From Sinorhizobium americanum (lineage in GTDB: Bacteria; Pseudomonadota; Alphaproteobacteria; Rhizobiales; Rhizobiaceae): DNA of 64,000 bases. This document shows positions 18,599 to 26,124 of this stretch, one piece after another (within the stretch, counting starts at the first letter, position 1; each line of letters starts with the position of its first letter). The position numbers and the translations under genes are program-made. Below the pieces are notes generated by a model. It was not told the DNA's origin. It was given only the letters and a program-made list of their open reading frames with translations, and ran no database searches. The DNA lies in the NCBI RefSeq assembly GCF_001651855.1, contig NZ_LNQC01000049.1:186001-250000 (forward strand), given 5' to 3'.

Positions 18599-19264
18599 TC
18601 AGATCGCGAGCTTGGTGAGCACGCGCCGCTCGACCAGCGTGACGGCACGGGTGAGCGGGAAGGCGATGAGGAAGTAGATGAGGGCGACCACCGTCAGCAC
18701 CTCGATCGGCCGCGCCGTGTTGTTAGAAATGTTCTGGCCGACGAACATCAGGTCGGCCATGCCGACGGCGGAAACGAGCGCGCTTTCCTTGAACAGGCTG
18801 ACGCAGTTCGAAAGCAGCGTCGGGACGGCGCGCAGCACCGCCTGCGGCAGGATGACGTTCGTCACCTGGACGCGGCGCGGCAGGCCGAGTGCGACGCAGG
18901 CGTCGAGCTGTTCCGGACCGATCGATTTCAGCGATGCCCGGAAGGTCTCGCTGGTGATCGCGCCCATGTAGAGGGTGAGCGCGATCACGCCCGAAGTGAG
19001 GTTGGAGAGCTCGACGCCGAGGATGAGCGGCAGGCAGAAGAAGATCCAGAAGAGCTGGACGAGCACCGGCGTGCCGCGGAAGAACTCGACATAGACGCTG
19101 GAGACAGCCCGCAGCAGAGCGCTACGCGATGTGCGGGCGAGGCCGATGAAGAAGCCGAGGCTGCAGCCGAGGACGATGCAGATCAGCGTTAGCTTGACGG
19201 TCATCCAGAGGCCGAGAAGCAGCGCTTCCTGGAAGCGAAGGATGATGGAAAAGTCGAGAGCCAT
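18599..19264 (-). CDS. Polar amino acid ABC transporter permease (HisM/GlnP type)
   Basis: A 221-residue inner-membrane permease of the polar amino acid uptake family with about five membrane spans. The loop that contacts the ATPase is in LDACVALGLPRRVQVTNVILPQ, about residues 140-160. The N-terminus ALDFSIILRFQEALLLGLWMT is typical of this family. It is the second of two related permeases, 11 bases downstream of the first. With that permease, the ATPase at 19948 and the binding protein at 20806, it forms an importer. The operon enzymes point to hydroxyproline or a similar imino acid as the solute. In S. meliloti the hydroxyproline transporter is called hypMNPQ; I do not assign the letters. 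Confidence 0.9.
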   Translation of the reverse strand: MALDFSIILRFQEALLLGLWMTVKLTLICIVLGCSLGFFIGLARTSRSALLRAVSSVYVEFFRGTPVLVQLFWIFFCLPLILGVELSNLTSGVIALTLYMGAITSETFRASLKSIGPEQLDACVALGLPRRVQVTNVILPQAVLRAVPTLLSNCVSLFKESALVSAVGMADLMFVGQNISNNTARPIEVLTVVALIYFLIAFPLTRAVTLVERRVLTKLAI

Positions 19265-19275
19265 GGGTCTTCTCC

Positions 19276-19938
19276 TCAGCTCATCATCAGTTGGCGGCGG
19301 CGTTCGAGGTAGCCGACGACCTGCGAGACGGGGAACGAGACGGCGAAATATACCAGAGCGACGAGGGTGAAAGTCTCGATCGGCCTGTACGTCTCCGTCG
19401 CCAGCGTCTTCGCCTGGTACATGAGGTCCTGCACGGCGACGATCGCGACCAGCGCCGTCTGCTGGAAGATGCCGATGCCGTTGGTGAGCAGTACGGGGAT
19501 CGACGCCCGCACCGCGGTCGGCAGCACGATATAGAGGGTGCGCTGCAGCGGGTTGAGGCCGAGCGCGATGCCGGCATCGAGCTGCTCGCGCGGAACTGCC
19601 TGGATCGCGGCGCGATAGGCCTCGGCGTTGAAGGCCATCAGGTTGAGGCCGAGCGCCAGGATGCCCATCGTCATCGAGCCGAGGAAGACGTTGAACAGCA
19701 TCGGCACGCAGTAGAAGAACCAGACGATCTGGACGATAGCCGGGGTGCAGCGGAAGAATTCGACGAAGAGCATCGCCGGCAGCCGCACCGGCGCGAAGCG
19801 GCTCATGATGAGGAGCGCCAGCGGAAAGCCGAGCACGACGCCGATTATGTTGGCAGCGACCGTCAGCTCAAGCGTGACCATCAGTCCCTCCCAGAGGGGA
19901 CCGAACGAGACGGACTGGAAGTCGAAGGAATAACCCAT
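19276..19938 (-). CDS. Polar amino acid ABC transporter permease
   Basis: A 220-residue permease paralogous to the next gene, with about five membrane spans and the conserved ATPase-contact loop LDAGIALGLNPLQRTLYIVLP at about residues 120-140. It probably forms a heterodimer with the product of 18599-19264 in the inner membrane. Its start is 9 bases after the stop of the ATPase gene, so all four transporter genes are tightly linked. The solute is inferred from the downstream hydroxyproline-type enzymes. Confidence 0.9.
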   Translation of the reverse strand: MGYSFDFQSVSFGPLWEGLMVTLELTVAANIIGVVLGFPLALLIMSRFAPVRLPAMLFVEFFRCTPAIVQIVWFFYCVPMLFNVFLGSMTMGILALGLNLMAFNAEAYRAAIQAVPREQLDAGIALGLNPLQRTLYIVLPTAVRASIPVLLTNGIGIFQQTALVAIVAVQDLMYQAKTLATETYRPIETFTLVALVYFAVSFPVSQVVGYLERRRQLMMS

Positions 19939-19947
19939 CTCGCCCTC

Positions 19948-20727
19948 CTAATGCCGGATATGGAAGACGCGGTCGATGAAGTCCTTCGTGCGCTCTTCCT
20001 TGGGCGCGCCGAGCACCTGCTCCGGCGGTCCGTCCTCGACGACCACACCGCCGGCGCAGAAGATGACGCGCGAGGCGATGTTCTTCGCAAACCACATATC
20101 GTGGGTGACGATCATCATCGGCATGTCCTGGGCGGCAAGCTGCAGGATCACCTGCTCGACTTCGGCGACGAGCTCGGGATCAAGCGCCGAGGTCACCTCG
20201 TCGAACAGCATCAGCTTCGGATCGAGCATCAGGGCGCGGGCGATTGCGACGCGCTGCTTCTGTCCGCCGGAAAGCTGCGCCGGATAGGCATTGGCCTTGG
20301 CGCCGAGGCCGAAGCGCTCGAGCAGCGCCTGGGCGCGCTTGGTGGCGCTCGCCTTGGCTTCACCCCGGACCTTGCAGGGCGCGAGGATCAGGTTCTGGAT
20401 AACGGAGAGATGCGGGAACAGCGTGTAGTGCTGGAACACCATCCCGATCGAGCGCCGCACCTCGGTGTCGATCTCAGTTTTCTTGTCGGCGCTCTCGGAC
20501 GAGATATAGGGCTTGCCGCCGAAGCGGATCGAGCCGCTGTCGATCTTCTCTAGCCCCATCATGACGCGCAGCAGCGTGCTCTTGCCGCCGCCGCTCGGGC
20601 CGATGACGACGACCCGTTCGCCGGGCTTCATCTCGATGTCGAGGCCCTTGAGCACCTGGATATGCGGGCCGTAACTCTTGTGGAGGGACTGGATTTTGAC
20701 AAGGGGAGCACTGAAGGACATGGTCAT
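19948..20727 (-). CDS. Polar amino acid ABC transporter ATP-binding protein (GlnQ/HisP type)
   Basis: A 259-residue ATPase. Walker A is GPSGGGKST near residue 40, the signature is QLSGGQKQRVAIARAL, Walker B LMLFDEVTSALDP carries a Val where Pro is more usual, and the H-loop is IVTHDMWFA. It couples ATP hydrolysis to uptake through the two downstream permeases. Two ATGs six bases apart (20727, 20721) could serve; GAGGT five bases upstream favours the first. A 78-base gap with a hairpin separates it from the binding-protein gene. Confidence 0.92.
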   Translation of the reverse strand: MTMSFSAPLVKIQSLHKSYGPHIQVLKGLDIEMKPGERVVVIGPSGGGKSTLLRVMMGLEKIDSGSIRFGGKPYISSESADKKTEIDTEVRRSIGMVFQHYTLFPHLSVIQNLILAPCKVRGEAKASATKRAQALLERFGLGAKANAYPAQLSGGQKQRVAIARALMLDPKLMLFDEVTSALDPELVAEVEQVILQLAAQDMPMMIVTHDMWFAKNIASRVIFCAGGVVVEDGPPEQVLGAPKEERTKDFIDRVFHIRH

Positions 20728-20757
20728 CGCCGACCTCGCTGGTCAAAAGAAGGGATG

Positions 20758-20796
20758 AGAGTGGCCGGGCTAGCGCGTGGCCGCGCCCGACCCTCT
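20758..20796 (-). terminator. Hairpin after the amino-acid binding-protein gene
   Basis: On the minus strand AGAG, GG and CGGGC pair with GCCCG, CC and CTCT, interrupted by a one-base bulge and one wobble, around a GC-rich loop. It lies between the stop of the binding-protein gene (20806) and the ATPase start (20727). It probably raises binding-protein mRNA relative to the distal genes. No U-tract follows. Confidence 0.5.
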
Positions 20797-20805
20797 ACCG
20801 TTTCG

Positions 20806-21639
20806 TTACTGGGCGCTCTTCAGCACGTCATCGACGGCCTTGCGGATCAGTTCATCAACGTGACCGGTCGCGACTTTTTCCTCGAGGAAGATGTTCACCA
20901 CCTCGACGTCGGCAGCTGACAGCTGATGCGGCAGGCCGAAGGCGACGCCCTGCTTCGCCAGCGCCGGCGTCGGGTTCAGCGCGACCGCCCAATCGGGGTT
21001 CGACTGGGTGAAGAGCTGGTTGGTGTCCGAGGCATCGACGAGGATGTCGGCGCGGCGCGATACGACGGCGAGGCGCGTTTCATCGTTACCCGGGAGGCGC
21101 AGGATCGCGGCGTTCTTAACCGCGGCGGTGATCGCCTTGTCCTGGGCGGTGCCAGACATGACCGCGAGCGTCACGTCCTTCTTGTCGATATCGGCAACCG
21201 AAGCTGCGCCGGTCGGGATCTTCGGGTTCTCCTTGTTGTAGGCGAGCGAGATCTGGTACTCCATGGCGGGAACGGAGAACTGCACGGCCATGGCACGCGC
21301 CGGCGTCCTGTTCAGCGCCAGCGAAAGGTCCCATTTCCCCGCCTGCAGGCCGGCGACGATATTGTCCCAGGTGGTGTCGACGAATTCCGGCTTGACCTTC
21401 AGCGTCTCGGCGAATTCGCGGCAGAGATCGGCGAAGAAGCCGGAATATTCGCCGCTCGCCGGATCGCGCATCACATAGGGCGGAGCCACAGCCGCGCCGC
21501 AACGAAGGACGCCCGCCTTCTGCACGCCCTGCCAATAGCCTTCGGCGGTCTGGGCGGATGCGGCGGTGGTTGAAAGTCCAGCGATCAGGGCAAGCGCAGG
21601 CATCGCCCGCATTGCGGACGCAAGCATCTTCGAAAGCAT
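20806..21639 (-). CDS. Amino acid ABC transporter substrate-binding protein
   Basis: A 277-residue periplasmic binding protein of family 3. A Sec signal peptide occupies about residues 1-30, ending TTAASAQT. The mature part begins with the family pattern GVLRCGAAVAPPYVMRDPASG and continues GFFADLCREFAETL. The start at 21639 is backed by GAGGAAATTGAAG; a longer reading upstream would cross the operator region. It is the first gene of the long minus-strand operon and is divergent from the GntR regulator. The ligand is likely hydroxyproline or a related imino acid because the operon encodes its breakdown, but binding residues cannot be read with confidence. Confidence 0.9.
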   Translation of the reverse strand: MLSKMLASAMRAMPALALIAGLSTTAASAQTAEGYWQGVQKAGVLRCGAAVAPPYVMRDPASGEYSGFFADLCREFAETLKVKPEFVDTTWDNIVAGLQAGKWDLSLALNRTPARAMAVQFSVPAMEYQISLAYNKENPKIPTGAASVADIDKKDVTLAVMSGTAQDKAITAAVKNAAILRLPGNDETRLAVVSRRADILVDASDTNQLFTQSNPDWAVALNPTPALAKQGVAFGLPHQLSAADVEVVNIFLEEKVATGHVDELIRKAVDDVLKSAQ

Positions 21640-21718
21640 CTTCAATTTCCTCTGTTTGATGTGCGCGGTGCGCGGTTCCACCCGTCGGCTATCGCCGATC
21701 TTGTTCTTTTGTCGTCTA

Positions 21719-21764
21719 CGTGTCGACACGATATTTATGTCGGCAACGTGTCGACATTGTCAAG
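21719..21764 (-). promoter_or_regulatory. Promoter of the hydroxyproline-type operon with two TGTCGACA operators
   Basis: On the minus strand CTTGAC (21764-21759) and CATAAAT (21739-21733) form a plausible rhizobial promoter with a 19-base spacer. A perfect 12-base palindrome CGTGTCGACACG lies at 21719-21730, over the expected start of transcription. A second copy, CGTGTCGACA (21747-21756), lies inside the spacer. Two such sites next to a divergent GntR gene are good candidates for its binding sites. Sequences are seen; function is inferred. Confidence 0.55.
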
Positions 21765-21833
21765 CGGAGAATTTACATTGTCTCGGCGGGGCTCTTCTGG
21801 CGTTATGCGTCCGAACGACGGAAAGGGACGTAT

Positions 21834-22553
21834 GTGTCTGACGAAACTGAAACCAAGCGCGCCAGAGGCACCGGCTGGAAAAATGTCTACGAGACGCTCC
21901 GAAACGAGATTCTGGCGCTGACGCTCGCTCCCGGCCAACTTCTCGACGAAAGCACGCTTGCCGAGCGCTTCGACATGTCGCGCTCGCCGGTGCGCGAGGC
22001 ATTGATCCGGCTCGCCGGCGAGGATCTGGTCGTGACGCTCGCGAACCGCAGCACGATCGTGGCGCCGATCGAGGTCGCGACCTTCCCGAAATATGTCGAG
22101 GCGCTGGATATAGCCCAGCGCATGAACACCCGGCTTGCCGCGGAACTGCGCACGGAGATGGACCTCAAGACGATCGCCAGGCGGCAGAAGGAATTCGAAG
22201 CGGCGGTCAAGACCGGCAATCACCTCGAGATGTCCGAGGCCAACAAGCAATTCCATATGGCGATCGCCCATGCCGGCCGGAACCCCTATCTGGTGTCGTT
22301 CTACGAGCGGCTGCTCAACCAGGGCCAGCGCATGCTACATCTCCACTTCGAATATCTGGAGCGCACCCACGAGGGCTATCTGCTGACCGACGAGCACAAC
22401 CAGATGCTCGAGGCCATCCGGGCAAAGAATGTCGACCTCGCCGACGAGTTGGCGCATGCCCATACGCGCCAATTCCAGCAGAACTTCATCAATTTCATGC
22501 GCGAGAACTACACGACGGACGTTTCGCTCGGACGGCGCAAGGCGGCGGAATAG
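21834..22553 (+). CDS. GntR-family (FadR/FCD) transcriptional regulator
   Basis: A 239-residue regulator. The N-terminal winged helix (about residues 15-80) contains LLDESTLAERFDMSRSPVRE, followed by an all-helical FCD ligand-binding domain with the usual His-rich metal/ligand site late in the protein (HNQM, HAHTRQF). I chose the GTG at 21834, preceded by AAAGGGA, because the upstream in-frame extension would start within the operator. It is divergent from the imino-acid uptake and catabolism operon and is followed without a gap by a ProC-like gene. It is probably the local repressor (HypR role), relieved by hydroxyproline or an intermediate. Confidence 0.88.
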   Translation: MSDETETKRARGTGWKNVYETLRNEILALTLAPGQLLDESTLAERFDMSRSPVREALIRLAGEDLVVTLANRSTIVAPIEVATFPKYVEALDIAQRMNTRLAAELRTEMDLKTIARRQKEFEAAVKTGNHLEMSEANKQFHMAIAHAGRNPYLVSFYERLLNQGQRMLHLHFEYLERTHEGYLLTDEHNQMLEAIRAKNVDLADELAHAHTRQFQQNFINFMRENYTTDVSLGRRKAAE

Positions 22554-23321
22554 ATGCGGATCGGCTTCGTCGGCACAGGAACCATTACCGAGGCGATGGT
22601 GACGGGGATCGTCGCTTCCCCGCTCGATGTGGCGGAGATCATCGTTTCGCCGCGCAGCCGCGAGATCGCCGCCCGGCTCGCGGGCCGGTTTCCCAGCGTG
22701 CGGATCGGAAGGGACAATCAGGAGGTGGTCGATGTGGCCGAAATCCTGTTCCTGGCAATCCGGCCGCAGATCGCAGAGGAAGTGATTGCCGAGCTCGCTT
22801 TCCGGAAAGGCCAGGCGGTCGTCAGCGTCATCGCGGCGACAGACCGCCCCAGGCTTCTAAGCTGGATCAACGAAGAGGTGAACCTCACACAGACGGTTCC
22901 CCTGCCCTTCGTCGCCGATCGTGAAGGCGTTACTGCGATCTATCCGCCGAACCCGGGCGTTGCCGCTCTGTTCGCCGCCCTTGGCACCGCAGTCGAATGC
23001 GAGACGAAGGAGGAATACGACCTCCTCGCCGCCGCCAGCGCCCTGATGGGCACCTATTTCGGCATTCTCGACCGGACGACCGGCTGGCTTGCCGAGAAAG
23101 GCATGGAGCGCGAGAAGGCCCGCGCCTATCTGGCTCCGCTCTTCGCCAGCCTGGCGCAGACGGCGGTCAGGGCCCAGGCGACGCCCCTCGATACGCTCAG
23201 GCGCGAGTTCTCGACGCCCGGCGGCTTGAACGAACAGGTGTTCGCCGATTTCGAACGCGGCGGCGGAAGCCGCGCCTTGACCGAGGCGCTTGAAGCGGTG
23301 CTGCGCCGGATAAGACGATAG
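22554..23321 (+). CDS. Pyrroline-5-carboxylate reductase-like NADP-binding protein
   Basis: A 255-residue protein with an N-terminal Rossmann motif GFVGTGTITEAM and a C-terminal helical dimerisation domain, the ProC / F420-dependent oxidoreductase fold. ProC reduces 1-pyrroline-5-carboxylate to proline; members that lack the full ProC signature often act on other cyclic imines. Here the usual DxxxxSGSGPAY region is replaced by DLLAAASALMGTYFGILD, so true ProC activity is doubtful. The ATG follows the TAG of the GntR gene directly, so the two are co-transcribed. Reduction of a pyrroline carboxylate formed in the adjacent hydroxyproline route is an attractive but unproven role. Confidence 0.75.
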   Translation: MRIGFVGTGTITEAMVTGIVASPLDVAEIIVSPRSREIAARLAGRFPSVRIGRDNQEVVDVAEILFLAIRPQIAEEVIAELAFRKGQAVVSVIAATDRPRLLSWINEEVNLTQTVPLPFVADREGVTAIYPPNPGVAALFAALGTAVECETKEEYDLLAAASALMGTYFGILDRTTGWLAEKGMEREKARAYLAPLFASLAQTAVRAQATPLDTLRREFSTPGGLNEQVFADFERGGGSRALTEALEAVLRRIRR

Positions 23322-23377
23322 CGAGTCAGTCGGTCCCCGCTTGATCCGCGACGCCAGGCCGCGGTCGATGCTTCGGC

Positions 23378-23392
23378 TTTACATTTCTTTAC
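23378..23392 (-). promoter_or_regulatory. CpxR-type box upstream of the CpxP/Spy-like gene
   Basis: Read on the minus strand the site is GTAAA, five bases, GTAAA, exactly the spacing of the enterobacterial CpxR box. It lies 82 bases before the start of a CpxP/Spy-like gene that is followed by an OmpR-family regulator and a CpxA-like kinase. The match is direct; binding is inferred. Confidence 0.5.
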
Positions 23393-23473
23393 ATTCGCCC
23401 GGAAGGCTCGAAACGTTGCCCTGTTAGCTTTCCTCCATTGCAGCAGGTGCTGCGGAGTGAAAGGAGACTGACT

Positions 23474-24025
23474 ATGGAAAACGAGGACAAGACCCTGTCG
23501 AGCCCGGCCGCCGGAGTGCCCGCTTCGAAAGGCTGGGGACGGCGCGTCGCGATCGGCGGGCTCGCCGCCGTCGGCGTTGTCGGCGCGGTCGGATTTGCTG
23601 CCGCGCGCAGCGATGATTTCGGTTTCGGCATGGGCCGTTTCGGCATAGCCGGCCATATCATGCACGCGCATATGGGAGGAGGCGGCTTTATGGAACAGCG
23701 GATCGGCTCCATGCTCGATGAACTCGACGCGACGCCCGAGCAGGAAGACAAGCTTTGGGACATCATCGACAAGGCGCGCACCGAGATCAGGCCGACTTTC
23801 CGGGACTTCCGCGAGACGCGCGAGGAGGTTATCGAACTCCTCGGTGCGGCGACCGTCGACCGCGCCGCCGCCGAGAAACTGCGCAGCGAGCGCATTGCCG
23901 CGATCGACGCGGCTTCGCGCAAAATGACGACTGCGCTCCTCGAAGCCGCCGAAGTGCTGACGCCGGAGCAGCGCGCCAAGCTTGCAGCTCATTTGAAGGA
24001 GCGCAGGGGCCGCGGCCCGTGGTAA
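23474..24025 (+). CDS. Spy/CpxP-family periplasmic stress protein
   Basis: A 183-residue protein with one N-terminal membrane anchor or signal (about residues 25-44) after a polar 24-residue head. A helical Spy/CpxP-like domain follows, with two LTPEQ-type repeats (ATPEQEDKL near 86 and LTPEQRAKL near 162), and a His/Met-rich patch HIMHAHMGGG at 61-70. Family members are periplasmic chaperones or sensors that damp envelope-stress signalling and bind metals. The start at 23474 follows GAAAGGAG. It is the first gene of a three-gene operon with a response regulator and a sensor kinase, the arrangement of cpxP-cpxR-cpxA but in one direction. Confidence 0.8.
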   Translation: MENEDKTLSSPAAGVPASKGWGRRVAIGGLAAVGVVGAVGFAAARSDDFGFGMGRFGIAGHIMHAHMGGGGFMEQRIGSMLDELDATPEQEDKLWDIIDKARTEIRPTFRDFRETREEVIELLGAATVDRAAAEKLRSERIAAIDAASRKMTTALLEAAEVLTPEQRAKLAAHLKERRGRGPW

Positions 24026-24056
24026 GACCAACGAGCGATTGAACGGAACGGAAGCG

Positions 24057-24755
24057 ATGGCGGAACGGGTCTTGATTGTTGACGACGATACGCGCCTCTC
24101 CGCCATGCTTGCCGACTATCTCTCCGGAAACGGCTTCACCGTCCACACCGCTGCGACGGCCACGGCGGGCCTGACTGACCTCGGCCGCCGTGCGCCGGAC
24201 GTCGTGATCCTCGACGTCATGCTGCCCGACTTTGACGGCTTCGAGACCTGCCGGCGCATGCGCGCGCTGTCAGACGTGCCCATCCTGATGCTGACGGCCA
24301 AGGGCGAAGAGACGGATCGCATCGTCGGCCTGGAGCTCGGGGCCGACGACTATCTGCCCAAGCCCTTCAATCCGCGCGAGCTGCTGGCGCGGCTGAAGGC
24401 CATCCTGCGCCGCCGCAATGGCAGCGCGGCGGTTTCCAGGACCTTGCGCTTCGGACGGCTGGAGATCGATCCGGGCTCCCGCTCGGTCCGGATCGACGGC
24501 CGCGAATGCGGGCTCACCAGCTACCAGTTCGACTTGCTTGTGGCACTTGCCGAAAATGCTGGCCGCACGCTGTCGCGCGAGCAGTTGATGGACGCCGTGA
24601 AAGGCGAGGAGCTGGAAGCCTTCGACCGGTCCATCGACGTCCATGTCTCGCGCATCAGGGCGGCCATCGAGAGCGATCCCAAGCATCCGCGACGCATCGT
24701 CACCGTGCGCGGCGCCGGCTATGTCTTCGCCCGCTTCCAGGACGACGAGAGATAA
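24057..24755 (+). CDS. OmpR/CpxR-family response regulator
   Basis: A 232-residue two-component regulator. The receiver domain (1-120) has the acidic pocket DDD at 9-11, phospho-acceptor Asp53 in LDVMLPD, and a Lys near 103 in LPKPFNPREL. The C-terminal winged helix (about 130-228) recognises DNA and ends VRGAGYVFARF. I chose ATG 24057; a TTG 18 bases earlier is less likely. It is 31 bases after the Spy/CpxP-like gene and 68 bases before the sensor kinase. The CpxR-type direct repeat upstream of the operon suggests autoregulation. Confidence 0.92.
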   Translation: MAERVLIVDDDTRLSAMLADYLSGNGFTVHTAATATAGLTDLGRRAPDVVILDVMLPDFDGFETCRRMRALSDVPILMLTAKGEETDRIVGLELGADDYLPKPFNPRELLARLKAILRRRNGSAAVSRTLRFGRLEIDPGSRSVRIDGRECGLTSYQFDLLVALAENAGRTLSREQLMDAVKGEELEAFDRSIDVHVSRIRAAIESDPKHPRRIVTVRGAGYVFARFQDDER

Positions 24756-24823
24756 AGGATGTCGCCCAAAAGTGTGCAGCGGTTTTGGGATAACGACATG
24801 CATCCAAACAGAGACCTAGAGCG

Positions 24824-26080
24824 ATGCGCAACCGGCTGTTCCTGAAAATCTACCTGACGCTGCTGGCGAGCCTTGCGGCAGTCGCCGTCGCCAGCGCCGC
24901 CTTCGTCTGGCTCGGACAGGGCGAGGAGGATGTGAGCTGGCAGAGCCAGCGCGCGCGGTTCGTCGCAGCACTCATCCCGTTGGACATGGACCGTCAGTCG
25001 GTCGAGGCGACGTTGAGGCGGTTTTCCAGGGCCTTCGACGCCGACCTTGCGGTCTATGATCGAAACGGCCGGCTGATCGCCGGCGCCGGCCGGCCGCTAC
25101 CGCGCGACATTCTCGAGCGGCGCTGGCGCCACGACAGAGGCGACGTTCAAACCATGGTGACCGAGTTGCCCGACGGCCGCGCCGTGGCCGCGCGCATGGC
25201 GCGGCCCTTCCGCCCGGCCGGCCGCAATCCGCTCGCCTATCTGGCCCTGATCGCCGGGGTCATCGGGCTCGCCGCCTATCCGGTGGTGCGTCACCTGACG
25301 CGCCGGCTTGAGCGGCTGCGCGCCGGCGTCGATGCCTGGGGGCGGGGCGACTTCGTGGCCCGCGTGCCGGCGAATGGCCACGACGAAGTGGCGGCGGTGG
25401 CGAAGAGCTTCAACAGGGCCGCCGATCACGTCGAACGGCTGATCAAGTCGCACCGCGCTCTTCTCGCCAATGCCAGCCACGAATTGCGGTCGCCGCTTGC
25501 CCGGCTGCGCGTGGCGATCGACCTCTACGAGCAGGCGCCGGACGACAACCGCAAGGAGGAGATCATCCGCAACCTCGCGGAGCTCGACACGCTGGTCGAG
25601 GAGATCCTGCTGGCGAGCAGGCTCGACCATGTCGAGCGACTCGATGCGCCCGAGCCGGTCGACCTCCTCGCCCTGGTCTCGGAAGAAGGGGCGCGCAACG
25701 GCGTCGAGGTCTTAGGCATGCCCGCGACCGTCAGAGGCGATGCGCGCCTCATCGGCAGGCTGGTGCGCAATCTGATGCAGAACGCGCTTCGCCACGGCGA
25801 CCCGCCAGTTTCTGCCACGGTCGCGCAGGCGGACGGTAAGGTGGAACTCAGGGTCCGCGATCACGGCCCGGGCATAGCAGAGAGCGAGGGCGCCCGTGTA
25901 TTCGAGCCGTTCTACCGGCCCTCGGGACGCAGCGAGGCCGCGGGCGGCTGGGGCCTGGGGCTGGCGCTTGTGCGCCAGATCGCCGAGCGCCACGGCGGTG
26001 CCGTCCGCTACGAATCCCCGCCGGGCGGCGGCGTCTGCTTCATCGTGACGCTTCCCGCGCATCGCGACGCCGGGGCCTGA
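24824..26080 (+). CDS. Sensor histidine kinase, CpxA-like
   Basis: A 418-residue membrane kinase. Two membrane spans (about 8-30 and 137-157) enclose a short periplasmic sensor of about 105 residues. A HAMP linker (about 158-208) follows, then the H-box with phospho-acceptor His219 in ASHELRSPL, and an ATPase domain with DHGPGI and GGWGLGLALV. It should phosphorylate the regulator encoded just upstream. Sensor size and domain order match CpxA/EnvZ-type kinases. The signal may be envelope damage or metals, given the Spy-like partner. The 44 bases after its stop contain a GC-rich inverted repeat that could end both converging transcripts. Confidence 0.92.
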   Translation: MRNRLFLKIYLTLLASLAAVAVASAAFVWLGQGEEDVSWQSQRARFVAALIPLDMDRQSVEATLRRFSRAFDADLAVYDRNGRLIAGAGRPLPRDILERRWRHDRGDVQTMVTELPDGRAVAARMARPFRPAGRNPLAYLALIAGVIGLAAYPVVRHLTRRLERLRAGVDAWGRGDFVARVPANGHDEVAAVAKSFNRAADHVERLIKSHRALLANASHELRSPLARLRVAIDLYEQAPDDNRKEEIIRNLAELDTLVEEILLASRLDHVERLDAPEPVDLLALVSEEGARNGVEVLGMPATVRGDARLIGRLVRNLMQNALRHGDPPVSATVAQADGKVELRVRDHGPGIAESEGARVFEPFYRPSGRSEAAGGWGLGLALVRQIAERHGGAVRYESPPGGGVCFIVTLPAHRDAGA

Positions 26081-26124
26081 AGTGCCTCGCGCGCCGGAAA
26101 AGACGCGCGGCGCCCTAGAGGCTC

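Noticed and set aside
16036-18618. 860-codon open frame antisense to hypO, hypE and hypD
   Set aside because: It is opposite to genes with clear motifs; long antisense frames are expected in GC-rich DNA, and it has no domain.
26081-26124. GC-rich inverted repeat between the sensor kinase and TIM-barrel stops
   Set aside because: The pairing is imperfect and there is no T run; I did not list it as a terminator.
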